Assembly: GCA_034437275.1 (NCBI GenBank)
Contig: DAOTUD010000026.1
Location: 1-42,496, forward strand
Length of the DNA stretch: 42,496 bases
Direction: 5' to 3'
DNA from: TC-15 sp034437275
GTDB taxonomy: Bacteria > Chloroflexota > Anaerolineae > Aggregatilineales > Aggregatilineaceae
This document shows positions 1 through 8,504 of the stretch, piece after piece (the stretch's first letter is position 1; the number at the start of each line of letters is the position of its first letter). A program made the position numbers and the translations under genes. The notes beneath the pieces are model-generated. The model was not told where the DNA came from. It did not search any database and saw only the letters and a program-made list of their open reading frames with translations.

Positions 1-57
1 GCACTTACTCCCTCTTTCTCCGTTTACGGGGAAAGGGGGCCGGGGGGATAGGGGTAA
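1..57. repeat. Family A palindromic repeat, partial at window edge
   Basis: The first 57 bases form a GC-rich hairpin (CTCCGTTTACGGGG core with C-rich and G-rich arms) ending in AGGGGTAAAA. This end matches the GGGGTAAA terminus shared by the other family A copies (for example 3533-3680 and 22086-22239). The left half lies outside the window. The element sits beyond the terminator of the Rieske-like gene. Confidence 0.6.
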
Positions 58-130
58 AATCCGGGCCGATCACGCAAGTTATCAGAGTTAATGCAAGAAG
101 CAACGGTCGTTTGAATTTCAACCGGCAAAT

Positions 131-162
131 AAAAAAAACTGCGCCGCGTTCGCCGCGCAGTT
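131..162 (-). terminator. Rho-independent terminator of the Rieske-like gene
   Basis: On the minus strand a 12-bp stem with one mismatch and a 2-nt loop (137-162) is followed by eight T residues (138-131). It lies 29 bp after the stop codon of the gene at 191-532. The stem is almost all G/C, and the T tract is uninterrupted, so this is a textbook intrinsic terminator. Confidence 0.85.
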
Positions 163-190
163 CTCTTAGCAAGCCCAAAGTACAAGTTTG

Positions 191-532
191 CTACAGGTGC
201 GATGGCAGCACATAGACGGTGTCATCGACGATGTGTAGAGGGAGCACTGTAAGCCAGTGGGACTGCAAAAGCGACTGCCCACCGCCAACATATTTGCCGG
301 TCTCCAGATCGTAGCGCGCACCCGTGTGCGGCGACGTGATCACGCAGTTGAGCACTTTACCGTGCGCAATCGAGCGTCCGGTCTGGGGGCAGCTGTCTTC
401 CACTGCGTAATACCCCGTCTCGCACGACACGATCAACACGCGCGCTCCGTCCACCGTCACCGTCTTCTTGCCGCGCAGCGGCAGCGCACTGACATTGCAG
501 ACCTGCACATATCCCTCAAGCATAGCTACCAT
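191..532 (-). CDS. Rieske-fold protein with degenerate [2Fe-2S] ligands
   Basis: This 113-residue protein matches the small Rieske ferredoxin / NirD-like layout: beta strands, a first ligand loop, a second ligand loop ending in ARYDLETGKY, then a C-terminal VYVLP strand. A functional Rieske centre needs C-x-H and C-x-x-H. Here the first loop reads C48-P-Q50, and the second reads S67-P-H-T70, so only Cys48 is kept of four ligands; His69 is one position off. The fold is probably retained without a normal cluster. I chose the ATG at 532 over one at 553 because AGGAAGGAAG lies 6 nt before it, whereas GGAG abuts the 553 ATG with no spacing. It is a single gene with its own terminator. Its partner and role are unknown. 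Confidence 0.75.
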   Translation of the reverse strand: MVAMLEGYVQVCNVSALPLRGKKTVTVDGARVLIVSCETGYYAVEDSCPQTGRSIAHGKVLNCVITSPHTGARYDLETGKYVGGGQSLLQSHWLTVLPLHIVDDTVYVLPSHL

Positions 533-731
533 GTTTGACTTCCTTCCTGTCATCTCCGATAAACAACAAAAACAGAGCGATTGTAACGTATCTCGCCCCC
601 TTTTGCATCAGGCATATTGCATAATGTCTGTAACACTATTTTACTACAGTTTGCACAACTTATGAGGGGTTTTTGGTGCAAAATTTGCCCCTCCCCGCAG
701 ATGGATGATCACGGGAAGGGGCTTAGCAATA

Positions 732-787
732 GGTTACTCCCTCTTTTCTCCGCGTGCGGGGAAAGGAGGGCGGGGGAGGATAGGGGT
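732..787. repeat. Family A palindromic repeat, single hairpin
   Basis: This is one hairpin of family A: TTACTCCCTC arm, CTCCGCGTGCGGGG core, then AAAGGAGGG and GGATAGGGGT. It closely resembles the copy at 1-57 and the first hairpin of 3533-3680, and it ends in GGGGTCAG rather than GGGGTAAA. It lies 33 bp beyond the stop of the hydrolase at 821-2137, where it could act in transcript termination. Confidence 0.65.
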
Positions 788-820
788 CAGGCGTCGCAGG
801 CCCGACTCGGGGATCCGTCC

Positions 821-2137
821 CTACTCGCCCGGCGCGTGATGCTCGAGCATCAGGCCAACGGCGGTACGCGGCAGGAAGCCCGGCCAGTAGGTGTGCTCGT
901 CGGTCGGGTTCCCGGCGTCATCGAGGGCATACACGCCTTCGGTCGGATCGGGGATCACGTCCAGGTATTCGGCGTAGCTGGCGTCACCCTTCAGGTGCAG
1001 CCCCAGGAACGCGGTGATGAAATGCTGGTTGATGTTGTTCATGCGCCGTTCGTCCCACACCGAGTCGTCGTAGCGCAGCCACTCGTCGAGGTGCAGCCCG
1101 GCGGCGTAGGCTTCTTCGGGCGGCGGGTTGGGGGCGACATTGTGCCGCGCGCCCAGGTACGTCAGCAGATAGCGGTCGGCGTTGACCGCACCCTCGAAGA
1201 TGGGGACCACGCCGGCTTCGTACCCAGAGACATCGTCCTCGCTGCCGACCACGAACAGCAGCGGCAGCTCCAGCCCGGCCAGCCCGGCCTCGTCCCACAG
1301 GCCGACGCTCATGCCCCAGGGCGCAAACAGCACCATCGCCTTGATGCGCGGATCGGCCTCGAACGTCCCGGCTTCCCAGGCTTTGATCGCGTCGGAGCCG
1401 GAGCGACTGGCCAGCATGTTAGCCGCGAAGGTGCTCAGGCCCGCGCCCCCGGCCACTAACGCGCCATAGCCGCCGAACGAGTAGCCGACGAGGGCAGTGT
1501 TGCTGGCGTCGACCAGCTCGCCGTCGATTACGCTCCCCGCCGCGACCTGGTCCAGCACGAACAGGATATCGCTGGGGCGGTGGTAGAGCGCGCTGGTGGG
1601 GGGGGCCGTGTCCCGATAGGTGGACTCGGTGTGGCCAATCGCCGCCACGACATAGCCCTTCGACGCCAGGTTTTCGGTGAGGTAGGTCAGCATATAGCGC
1701 GAACCGGGGTACCCGTGCGAGACGATCACCAGCGGGTACGGTCCGCCGCTGGCGTCCGGCGCGGCGTCACGCAGCGCGCGCCCGGTAAAGCTGAACGGGA
1801 TCAGCGGGCGGTCGGGGTTGTCACTGCGCCCGAGCACGTCCTCGTATTCGACCAGCGGCATGGCATCGTCCGGGATCACCGCCGGATACCACACGTCGAC
1901 CGTCAGCGGGCGGTCGTAGGTCGGGTTGGGGGTGTCGTCGCTGATGCTGAGCACGTCGATCTGGTCCGGGTTGACCAGTTCCGCCGTCTGCACGCCGACG
2001 CCGTACTCGCCGCGCACGGCCAGCGCTGGGGCATCCGGCAGCGGGTCGCCGAACACGAAATCGTCCGGCCCCTGGGCCAGCGCCACACTGCTGAAGCTGA
2101 ACGCAACCAGGAACACCAGTACAAGCCATTTCTTCAT
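821..2137 (-). CDS. Secreted alpha/beta hydrolase (dienelactone hydrolase / PAF-acetylhydrolase-like)
   Basis: This 438-residue protein has a Sec signal peptide (MKKW, hydrophobic core, VALA-Q near residue 21). The serine-hydrolase core follows: an oxyanion-side SHGYPGSR motif (about 140-147), nucleophile elbow GYSFGG with Ser220, a strand ending VVGSEDD with Asp301/302 as likely acid, and His332 in GARHN. The triad is therefore intact. The pattern fits extracytoplasmic esterases of the PAF-acetylhydrolase/dienelactone hydrolase superfamily; the substrate cannot be read from sequence. AAGGAG lies 8 nt before the ATG. It diverges from the SpoU methyltransferase gene and appears monocistronic. 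Confidence 0.85.
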   Translation of the reverse strand: MKKWLVLVFLVAFSFSSVALAQGPDDFVFGDPLPDAPALAVRGEYGVGVQTAELVNPDQIDVLSISDDTPNPTYDRPLTVDVWYPAVIPDDAMPLVEYEDVLGRSDNPDRPLIPFSFTGRALRDAAPDASGGPYPLVIVSHGYPGSRYMLTYLTENLASKGYVVAAIGHTESTYRDTAPPTSALYHRPSDILFVLDQVAAGSVIDGELVDASNTALVGYSFGGYGALVAGGAGLSTFAANMLASRSGSDAIKAWEAGTFEADPRIKAMVLFAPWGMSVGLWDEAGLAGLELPLLFVVGSEDDVSGYEAGVVPIFEGAVNADRYLLTYLGARHNVAPNPPPEEAYAAGLHLDEWLRYDDSVWDERRMNNINQHFITAFLGLHLKGDASYAEYLDVIPDPTEGVYALDDAGNPTDEHTYWPGFLPRTAVGLMLEHHAPGE

Positions 2138-2247
2138 CGTGAAAACTCCTTAATAGGTGAAAAAAAGTATCTAACGCACATTATCATGATACCACGTTTG
2201 CCGCGTAGGGCGAGGGCATCGCGGCGGCTATCGTTGGCGCGCACACA

Positions 2248-2256
2248 TGGTATACT
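2248..2256 (+). promoter_or_regulatory. Extended -10 promoter for the SpoU gene
   Basis: TGGTATACT (TG at 2248-2249, TATACT at 2251-2256) is an extended -10 element; no convincing -35 is seen. Predicted transcription would start near 2263, about 60 nt before the chosen ATG at 2325. This also argues against any start codon near 2247. Confidence 0.5.
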
Positions 2257-2324
2257 GGGATGGGGTACGACTACCCGCCGCACTTGCCGGGGCTGGTGCG
2301 TTTTGTGTCAGGCGAGGCACAGGT

Positions 2325-3074
2325 ATGGCCGATCACGATAGCACGCTTCTGGAAGGTTTTATCGCGGTGCGGGCGGCACTCAAGGCCCACAGCCGCGATA
2401 TTCACACCATTTACCTCCGGCACAACAAGCGCGATCGTGGCGTGGCGTGGCTGGAACATGCCGCGCGCCGGGCCGGGGTGCCGGTCGTGCGCGTCAACGC
2501 CGCGACCATCGATGCGCACGCGGGCGGCAGCACACACGGCGGCGTGCTCGCCGAGGCTGGGCCGCGCCGTTTCGTCCCCCTTGATACGCTGGGCGCGGAC
2601 GATCTCGCCCCGTTCGTGGCGATGATCGACGGGGTGGAAGACCCGTTCAACTTCGGGCAGGCGGTGCGCGCGCTGTACGCGGCGGGCTGTGCCGGGCTGG
2701 TGCTGCGTCCGCGCAACTGGATGTCGGCGGCGGATGTGGTGGCGCGGGCGTCGGCGGGCGCGTCGGAGTGGATTCCGACCGCCATCGCCGATACCCCGCA
2801 GGCCGCTGCCGATCACTTCCGGGCGCGGGGGCTGGCGGTCGCGTGTGCGGCGAAGGAAAAAGCCGTCTCGATCTACGAGGCCGATCTGGCCGCGCCGCTG
2901 TTCCTGGTGATCGGCGGCGAGAAGCGCGGCATCACGCGCTCGTTCGTCGCGCAGGCCGACCTGCGGCTGGCGATCCCGTATGGCAGCGACTTCGACCAGT
3001 CGCTCGGCACGGCGGCGGCAGCGGCGGTCGTCGCCTTCGAGGTGCTGCGCCAGCAGGAGCACCGGCGCAGGTGA
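2325..3074 (+). CDS. TrmH/SpoU family RNA methyltransferase
   Basis: This 249-residue protein has the trefoil-knot SPOUT layout: a short N-terminal substrate-binding domain (LLEGFIAVRAAL), then motif 1 with DPFNFGQAVR (Asn109, Arg115), motif 2 VIGGEKRGI (195-203) and motif 3 IPYGSDFDQSLGT. It should 2'-O-methylate rRNA or tRNA using S-adenosylmethionine; the target is not deducible. Motif 3 usually reads SLN; here it is SLG, so a conserved Asn is replaced. An upstream in-frame start is possible, but ATG 2325 follows GAGG by 8 nt and gives a normal family N-terminus. The next gene starts 16 nt downstream, and its ribosome-binding site overlaps this stop codon, so the two are probably co-translated. 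Confidence 0.88.
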   Translation: MADHDSTLLEGFIAVRAALKAHSRDIHTIYLRHNKRDRGVAWLEHAARRAGVPVVRVNAATIDAHAGGSTHGGVLAEAGPRRFVPLDTLGADDLAPFVAMIDGVEDPFNFGQAVRALYAAGCAGLVLRPRNWMSAADVVARASAGASEWIPTAIADTPQAAADHFRARGLAVACAAKEKAVSIYEADLAAPLFLVIGGEKRGITRSFVAQADLRLAIPYGSDFDQSLGTAAAAAVVAFEVLRQQEHRRR

Positions 3075-3090
3075 GGAAGGAGCATCCAGC

Positions 3091-3498
3091 ATGACCCCAC
3101 GCAAAGGCAAACCCCGCGTCCAGCGCGGCAAGCGCCGCAAAATTGCGCTGCCGGCGCGAGTCCGGGGCGAGGAGATGCGCTCGAAACTGGAGGCCCGCTT
3201 CGCCCACCAGCTTGAGGCGCGCGGCATCGCGTGGCAGTACGAGCCGGAGCGCATCGGGGCCGGGCATTACCTGGTCGATTTCTACCTGCCCGACCTGGCG
3301 TGCTGGGTCGAGGTCAAGGGGCGGTTCGAGCCGCGCGACAGCCTGCTGCTGCCCAACGTGGCGATCAACCTCAAGCGCGAGCGCGGCGAACGGCTGTTCC
3401 TGTACATGCCGGACCAGGCGTATCGCGTCGGCGGGAAGGCGTTCACGCCGCTGTCGCACGAGGACTTCTGGCGCGCGATTCAGGAATCTCCGGCATAA
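3091..3498 (+). CDS. Small PD-(D/E)XK nuclease-like protein
   Basis: This is a 135-residue basic protein. A helix with Glu34 (SKLEARFAHQLE) is followed by Asp63 in YLVDFYLPD and by E74-V-K76. The E...D...ExK spacing matches phage T7 endonuclease I-like members of the PD-(D/E)XK superfamily, so single-metal or two-metal DNA cleavage is plausible. All four catalytic positions are present. AGGAAGGAG ends 8 nt before the ATG and overlaps the TGA of the upstream methyltransferase, indicating translational coupling. A family A repeat follows and may end the transcript. Its biological role (repair, junction resolution or defence) is not shown by context. Confidence 0.7.
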   Translation: MTPRKGKPRVQRGKRRKIALPARVRGEEMRSKLEARFAHQLEARGIAWQYEPERIGAGHYLVDFYLPDLACWVEVKGRFEPRDSLLLPNVAINLKRERGERLFLYMPDQAYRVGGKAFTPLSHEDFWRAIQESPA

Positions 3499-3532
3499 TT
3501 GGCGTATCGCGGTGTAATGGTAGGACTGCAAG

Positions 3533-3680
3533 ATAACGTGATTGGCGGTTGTTTACCCCTATCCCCCCCAGCCCCCCCCTTTCCCCGCAGGCGGAGAAAG
3601 GAGGGAGTAAGCCCGCCGTTAAGCCCCTCTCCGCGCGCGGGGAGGGGTTTGGGGAGGGGTAAACTGACGATCACGCTATT
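3533..3680. repeat. Family A palindromic repeat, two-hairpin copy with imperfect outer arms
   Basis: The element starts ATAACGTGATTGGCGG, enters TTTACCCC, contains one hairpin around CCCCGCAGGCGGAG and a second around CTCCGCGCGCGGGG, then leaves through GGGGTAAA into CTGACGATCACGCTATT. The outer arms are imperfect inverted repeats (GCGTGAT against ACGTGAT). It fills the gap between the nuclease gene and sixA. Confidence 0.8.
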
Positions 3681-3718
3681 CTGTGGAGCTACTGGTGTAA
3701 TCAGGAGCGAGATCATCT

Positions 3719-4198
3719 ATGCATATTTTCTTGGTGCGGCACGCCAAAGCGTCCAAAGACCCGCAGTACAAAATCGACGCCGAGCGCCCGATCACGCGGC
3801 GCGGGCGCGAGGACATCAGCAAAGTGGCGAAGTTCATGGCCGACTCCGGGGTGGAGGTCCACCAGATTCGGCACAGCGGCCTGCTGCGCGCGCGGCAGAC
3901 CGCCGACATTCTGCGCGACTACCTCAAGCCACCGGAGGGCGTGCTGGCGGTGCGCGGGCTGCACCCGTCCGACCCGGTCGAAACGCTGGCCCGCGAGCTG
4001 CACATGGAGCCGGAGCCGGTGATGTTTGTCGGGCATAACCCGTTTATGGAGGACCTCACCAGCGTGCTGCTGACGCGCGCGCCGGGCCGGGTGCCGGTTT
4101 GGTTTACGACATCGTGTGTGGCGTACTTGCGGCGCACCAACGGCGAGTGGTCGGTGCGCTGGGTGCTCAACCGGCAGATCGTGTCCGGCGTGGAGTAG
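3719..4198 (+). CDS. sixA: Phosphohistidine phosphatase SixA
   Basis: This 159-residue protein opens with the histidine phosphatase signature LVRHAKAS (nucleophile His8). It continues with R57-x-R59 in LRARQTA and a second catalytic His106 in VGHNP. Length and the short helical insertion match SixA, which removes phosphate from phosphohistidine in HPt domains or PTS proteins. AGGAG sits 11 nt before the ATG, a slightly long spacing. It converges on glpC with a 24-bp gap and no obvious terminator. No phosphorelay partner lies next to it; a degenerate receiver protein occurs far away at 40669. Confidence 0.88.
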   Translation: MHIFLVRHAKASKDPQYKIDAERPITRRGREDISKVAKFMADSGVEVHQIRHSGLLRARQTADILRDYLKPPEGVLAVRGLHPSDPVETLARELHMEPEPVMFVGHNPFMEDLTSVLLTRAPGRVPVWFTTSCVAYLRRTNGEWSVRWVLNRQIVSGVE

Positions 4199-4222
4199 GG
4201 CCAGGGCACAGTCCGGCGGCGG

Positions 4223-5545
4223 CTACCAGCCTTTTTGCTTGACCGGCGCTTCGGCAGGGGGGCCGTTGGCCACGACCGGCGGTCTGTAGTTCTCGATGGT
4301 CAGCCCATACGCCTCGGCCACCAGTTCGACCGGGTGGATCGTCGTTGCCCCGGTGAGCGACGTGATCTGCCAGCGGCAGGTTTCCGTGTCGCACACGACC
4401 GTGTTGGCCCCGGCGTCGTAGACCTGCTCGGCGATGGGCCAGCCGACGGCTTCCGAAATGTCGCGTTTTTCGGCCTTGTAGCCGTACGTGCCCGCGATGC
4501 CGCAGCACTCCGCGTCGATCTCCCAGCAGCGCAGCTCCGGGATCAGGTCCAGCACATCGAGCGCCGGGCGGCCCATGCCGTGCGCCCGCAGTTGGCAGGG
4601 CGCGTGGTAGGGCAGCTCCTGCGCGACGGGGCGGAAGTCCTCCGGCAGCCGTCCCTCCAGGTGCAGCTTCCACAGGTATTCCATGAAATCGTAGGTGTGT
4701 TCGGCCACCAGCCGGGCGTCGTCGTCCTCCAGGCCGAGCACGTGCTGGTAATCGCCCTTGATGGCGGTGATGCAGCTCGCCGAGGTGCCGACGATGGGAA
4801 TCCCGCGCCGGGCGTAGTCGACCAGCGCGTCAATGTTGGTGCGCGCATAGCGCCGCGCGGCCTTGAAGTCGCCGTTGGACTGGGCGGGCAGCCCGCAGCA
4901 CGTCTGCGGCGGCACCTCGACATGCAGCCCGATGTGCTCCAGCACCGCGATGGCGGTCTTGGCGATGTGCGGCTCGTAGGTGTTGCTCGAACAGCCGTGA
5001 AAGTAGACCACGCGGTTGGCGTCGCTGGCTGGCTCTGGGCGCGGGTGCTGCTTGAGCTGCTTCTTCCACCAGCCCCGGAAGGTATACCCGGCCCAGCCCG
5101 GCAGCGGGGCACGCGCCGAGACGTTGAAGACTTTTTCCGCCAGCCAGCGCAGCACGCGCGAGCGCAGCCCGAAATTGATCAGCGGCGCGAATGGCGTGCC
5201 CAGCCGACCCCACAGTTCGTTACGGCTCAAGAACCAGTTGCGCAGCGACATGCCGTGTGTCGCGGCCATCTGCGCTTTGGCCTGCGTGTTGATCTCCATG
5301 ACCTTGACCCCGTGCGGACAGACCAGCGTGCAGATGCCGCACCCGGAGCAGTAGTCGATGGAGTGGTCGGGGGAGGGTGCGCCCGGTTCGCGCAGGCGCT
5401 GCGCCTGTGGCCCGACGGTCTTGGGGCCGGGGAACAGCGGCGTCACGGCGGCGTAGGGGCAGGCCGCCGTGCAGATGTTGCACTTGATGCAGTGATCGGC
5501 GGTGAACGGGGTTTGATCGATGAGGTGTAAGTGGTTGTCGCTCAT
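4223..5545 (-). CDS. glpC: Anaerobic glycerol-3-phosphate dehydrogenase subunit C
   Basis: This 440-residue iron-sulphur subunit carries two 4Fe-4S motifs, Cys19/22/25/29 and Cys66/69/72/76. Two CCG domains follow: YFHGCSSN with CCGLPAQ near 214, and HAPCQLRAHG with CCGIAGTYG near 349. In the GlpABC complex it takes electrons from the GlpAB dimer and passes them to the membrane quinone pool. It is the last gene of a glpA-glpB-glpC operon, starting 5 bp after the glpB stop. No strong ribosome-binding site precedes the ATG, so translation is probably coupled to glpB. Confidence 0.95.
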   Translation of the reverse strand: MSDNHLHLIDQTPFTADHCIKCNICTAACPYAAVTPLFPGPKTVGPQAQRLREPGAPSPDHSIDYCSGCGICTLVCPHGVKVMEINTQAKAQMAATHGMSLRNWFLSRNELWGRLGTPFAPLINFGLRSRVLRWLAEKVFNVSARAPLPGWAGYTFRGWWKKQLKQHPRPEPASDANRVVYFHGCSSNTYEPHIAKTAIAVLEHIGLHVEVPPQTCCGLPAQSNGDFKAARRYARTNIDALVDYARRGIPIVGTSASCITAIKGDYQHVLGLEDDDARLVAEHTYDFMEYLWKLHLEGRLPEDFRPVAQELPYHAPCQLRAHGMGRPALDVLDLIPELRCWEIDAECCGIAGTYGYKAEKRDISEAVGWPIAEQVYDAGANTVVCDTETCRWQITSLTGATTIHPVELVAEAYGLTIENYRPPVVANGPPAEAPVKQKGW

Positions 5546-5550
5546 AGTAT

Positions 5551-6849
5551 CTAGTTTTTAAGTCCCAGCGCGGTCTGAACGGCCTTATAAGCCGTAGCCA
5601 GTTGGATGCCTTCGGCACAGCCATCCGTGATCGGGTTGAACCCGGCCAGCATGTTGCCGATCACGTATACGTTGTCGAGCACCGGCTCACCGTCAGCGTC
5701 CAGCGGGAGCAGGTCGAGGTTGACGCGAACCCCGGTGTAGCGATGGACTGGGTGCCCGTGCTGCACGAGCAGATGGTCATAGAACCACTCGGCGCGGCCT
5801 TCGCCACGCGGCTGTTCGACCGGCAGGTCGAAGATCGGCTCCCAGATGCGGCCTGTGTCGTCGCTCTCGATGCCGCCGTTGTACAGGCCGCCGGTGGCCA
5901 GGATCACATGGTCGGCGTAAAACGTGTTGAGGTGGCCCAACGCCTGGACCTGCACCGCGAGGCAGCGCCGGTCCTCCACAATGCCGCGCGTGACGGCGTG
6001 CCCGATCTGTACGCGCGCCCGCTGGCGCAGCAGCCAGCGCCGCAGCCGGTTACTGAGCCGCACCCCCGCCGCGCTGGGCGGCAGGGTCGGAATCTCGAAC
6101 ACCGGGCGGCCCAGCGTAGCGGTCAGGTCGCGCAGGGCGGCCCCGGGGGCGTCCAGGCCGAGCACCGCCGGGAAGCCGATCTTGGCGGTGCCGCGCGCGT
6201 GCCGCTTGACCTGTTTGGCGATCCCGGCGCGCACGTCCTCGCTGTCGAACAGCCTGGCTAAGTCGCCGGGCCATTCGTCCCACGTTGCGTGGCCGGTGTC
6301 GGGCAGCGCGACGGTCAGCGCGCGGGCGTCGATGCCTTGCTGGCGCAGGTTGTCGACCGCGAGCTGCGGGAAGAAATCGCGCCAGCCCCGGAAGCCCACC
6401 ACCAGCACCGGCCCGTCGATGTCCGTCAGGTCACCGGCGGCCAGGCTGCGCGGGGCCATCATCGGGGTGCGGATCGCGCCCAGCGTCGTCATCAGGCGCA
6501 TGTTGTGCCCGTCTTTGGTGCGTTCGTCGTAGGGCAGGCCGATGCGCGCCGTGATATCGCGGAAGGCGTCCAGCCCGTGCACCATCGCGTCATCTTCGGC
6601 CAGCGCGTAGGGATGGTCGGGGTGGATGGCGGCGTAGCCACGCACCTCGGCGATCACGTCGTCTTCGGCGCGATCGCACACGCTGAGCCAGCCCGGCGTG
6701 ACGATCTGCTGGCCCCAACCGGACGCGATCAGGCGCACCCTGGCCCCGGCGTCGACGGCGGTCACCGCCGCCATCAGCCCGGACAGGCCCGCGCCGATCA
6801 CGATCACGTCGCTGCCGGTGGTGTGCTGGTGTCCGTTGCCGCTAGTCAT
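5551..6849 (-). CDS. glpB: Anaerobic glycerol-3-phosphate dehydrogenase subunit B
   Basis: This 432-residue flavoprotein has an N-terminal Rossmann motif VIGAGLSGLMAA and a C-terminal FAD-binding segment with YVIGNMLAGFNPITDG. It has no cysteine-rich cluster motif, as expected for GlpB. With GlpA it forms the cytoplasmic catalytic dimer that oxidises sn-glycerol-3-phosphate to dihydroxyacetone phosphate. Its ATG lies inside the end of glpA (8-bp overlap), with GAGGAG 10 nt upstream. Length and gene order match the family norm. Confidence 0.94.
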   Translation of the reverse strand: MTSGNGHQHTTGSDVIVIGAGLSGLMAAVTAVDAGARVRLIASGWGQQIVTPGWLSVCDRAEDDVIAEVRGYAAIHPDHPYALAEDDAMVHGLDAFRDITARIGLPYDERTKDGHNMRLMTTLGAIRTPMMAPRSLAAGDLTDIDGPVLVVGFRGWRDFFPQLAVDNLRQQGIDARALTVALPDTGHATWDEWPGDLARLFDSEDVRAGIAKQVKRHARGTAKIGFPAVLGLDAPGAALRDLTATLGRPVFEIPTLPPSAAGVRLSNRLRRWLLRQRARVQIGHAVTRGIVEDRRCLAVQVQALGHLNTFYADHVILATGGLYNGGIESDDTGRIWEPIFDLPVEQPRGEGRAEWFYDHLLVQHGHPVHRYTGVRVNLDLLPLDADGEPVLDNVYVIGNMLAGFNPITDGCAEGIQLATAYKAVQTALGLKN

Positions 6850-8434
6850 TGTCAGCTTGCTCCTCGGCGGTATCGCCGGCCAGCACGTCCAGGCCCAGCG
6901 CGCGCCGGTAGATCAACTCGTCCAGGTAGAACTGGCGTAACTGGTGGCCCCACAACAGCGGCTTGACGCCCCGGAAGCGCTCGTCGACGAAATCGACCAG
7001 CGCGCGGGCGGCGTCCTCGCCGGAAAAGCCCTTCGTTTTCTGGAGAATCCCCGCCGCGCGGTAGCCGCAAAAGCCCGCCTGGCACGGCCCCATGCCCAGC
7101 CGCAGATCGCGCCGCAAATCGTCCAGCGCGACCGGCTGGTCGCCGTAGGCCCGGATCGCGTCCTCAAGCTGCGGGCGGCTGACCATCTCGCACTCGCAGA
7201 TCAACTCGCCGGGCAGTTGGTCGTGTTCCAACTGGTGCAGCCGGTGATCCAGGCGGTGATAGCGCTGCGTGGTGGGGCCGGGCAGCAGTTCGTTGGCGGT
7301 GGTGCACGGCTTGTCGACGCCGAGCTGCTGGCAGACGACATCGACCGCCTGCTCGGCCATCATGCGGCAGGTGGTCAGCTTGCCGCCGACGACCGTCACC
7401 AGCCCGCGCAGCCCGTCGCGCTGCGTGTGGTCGATCACGGCGAAGGTGCGCTTCACCGCGCGGCCTTCGTGATCGTGCTCGGCGCTGGGCGGCTCGTACA
7501 GCGGGCGCACCCCGGCCCAGGCGCGCAGCGCGCGCCCCTGCCGGATGCCTGGCACGACCGCGTCCGCTTCGCCCAGGATTTTGCTGACTTCCCACGCCTC
7601 GATGCGGTAATCGTCGGGGTGGTCGGTGTGGACCGAGGTCGTGCCCAGCACGCACACCGTCCCGACCGGCACCAGGATGTCGCCATCGTCCGCCGGGCGC
7701 AGCCGGTTGACGATGGTGTTGACCCAGCGCGTGTTCATGGCGACCATCGCGCCCCGGTCGAAGCGAATGTTCACATCCAGCCCGGCCAACCCCGCGACCT
7801 CGCCGGCCCACGCCCCGGCAGCGTTCAGCACACACGCCGCCTCGACGCGCACCGTCGTGCCGCTGCGCGTGTCGTGCAGTACCGCGCCGGCGACGGCATC
7901 ACCTGCGCGCACCAGTTCGGTCACGCGGTGGTAGATCAGCGTGTCGCCGCCAAAGGCGCGTGTCGCCTCGGCGAAGGCGTGGATCAGGTCGAACGAATCG
8001 CACGCGCCATCCGGCACGCGGTACACTGCCGTCATCTCCGGCGTCAGGGCGGGTTCTTCTTCGCGCGCCTGGGCGGGCGTCATCTTCTCGGTGGGGATGC
8101 CGGCCTCGGCGCAGCCCTGCAGCCACTGCGCGGGGAAATCGGCGGGGTCGTCGGGTACGGCGACGAACAGCCCGCCAGTGTCCTCGATGGAAAACGGCGC
8201 GATGCGGCGCAGAATGCGGTTTTCGACGATGCACTCGGCGGCGGTTTCGGGGTCGCGCACGGCATAGCGCCCGCCGGAATGCAGCAGGCCGTGATAGCGG
8301 CCCGAGGTGCCGGTCGACAGGTCGTCCTGCTCGACCAGCAGCACCCGGACGCCGCGCCGCGCCAGATCGTAGGCTGCCGCCGCGCCCGTCGCGCCGCCAC
8401 CAATCACCAGCACATCTACAGATCTATCGGACAA
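6842..8434 (-). CDS. glpA: Anaerobic glycerol-3-phosphate dehydrogenase subunit A
   Basis: This 530-residue enzyme starts with the FAD-binding motif DVLVIGGGATGAAAAYDLA and carries the substrate domain of the GlpA/GlpD family. A C-terminal BFD-type [2Fe-2S] domain has Cys413, Cys415, Cys451 and Cys456 (CECEMV and GPCQAGFCG). The start codon is TTG at 8434, preceded by AGGAG with a 10-nt spacer; no better ATG aligns with the family N-terminus. It leads the operon with glpB and glpC. Two inverted repeats upstream (8483-8504 and 8607-8629) are candidate operators. It converts glycerol-3-phosphate to dihydroxyacetone phosphate during anaerobic growth. Confidence 0.95.
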   Translation of the reverse strand: MSDRSVDVLVIGGGATGAAAAYDLARRGVRVLLVEQDDLSTGTSGRYHGLLHSGGRYAVRDPETAAECIVENRILRRIAPFSIEDTGGLFVAVPDDPADFPAQWLQGCAEAGIPTEKMTPAQAREEEPALTPEMTAVYRVPDGACDSFDLIHAFAEATRAFGGDTLIYHRVTELVRAGDAVAGAVLHDTRSGTTVRVEAACVLNAAGAWAGEVAGLAGLDVNIRFDRGAMVAMNTRWVNTIVNRLRPADDGDILVPVGTVCVLGTTSVHTDHPDDYRIEAWEVSKILGEADAVVPGIRQGRALRAWAGVRPLYEPPSAEHDHEGRAVKRTFAVIDHTQRDGLRGLVTVVGGKLTTCRMMAEQAVDVVCQQLGVDKPCTTANELLPGPTTQRYHRLDHRLHQLEHDQLPGELICECEMVSRPQLEDAIRAYGDQPVALDDLRRDLRLGMGPCQAGFCGYRAAGILQKTKGFSGEDAARALVDFVDERFRGVKPLLWGHQLRQFYLDELIYRRALGLDVLAGDTAEEQADND

Positions 8435-8482
8435 GGGTCTTCAACTCCTGGCAAAATCGTATCGAGTATGACCGTTCTTAAT

Positions 8483-8504
8483 CAAACGCAAAAAGGAACG
8501 TTTG
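8483..8504 (-). promoter_or_regulatory. Inverted repeat, candidate operator of glpABC
   Basis: CAAACG (8483-8488) and CGTTTG (8499-8504) are perfect 6-bp inverted arms separated by 10 bp, centred about 60 bp upstream of the glpA start. A dimeric repressor, such as a DeoR-type GlpR, would fit this position. No clear sigma-70 promoter was resolved next to it, so this remains a candidate. Confidence 0.4.

Noticed and set aside
6842..8434. GlpA as aerobic GlpD
   Set aside because: The C-terminal BFD-type cysteine domain and the adjoining glpB and glpC genes show it is the anaerobic GlpA.
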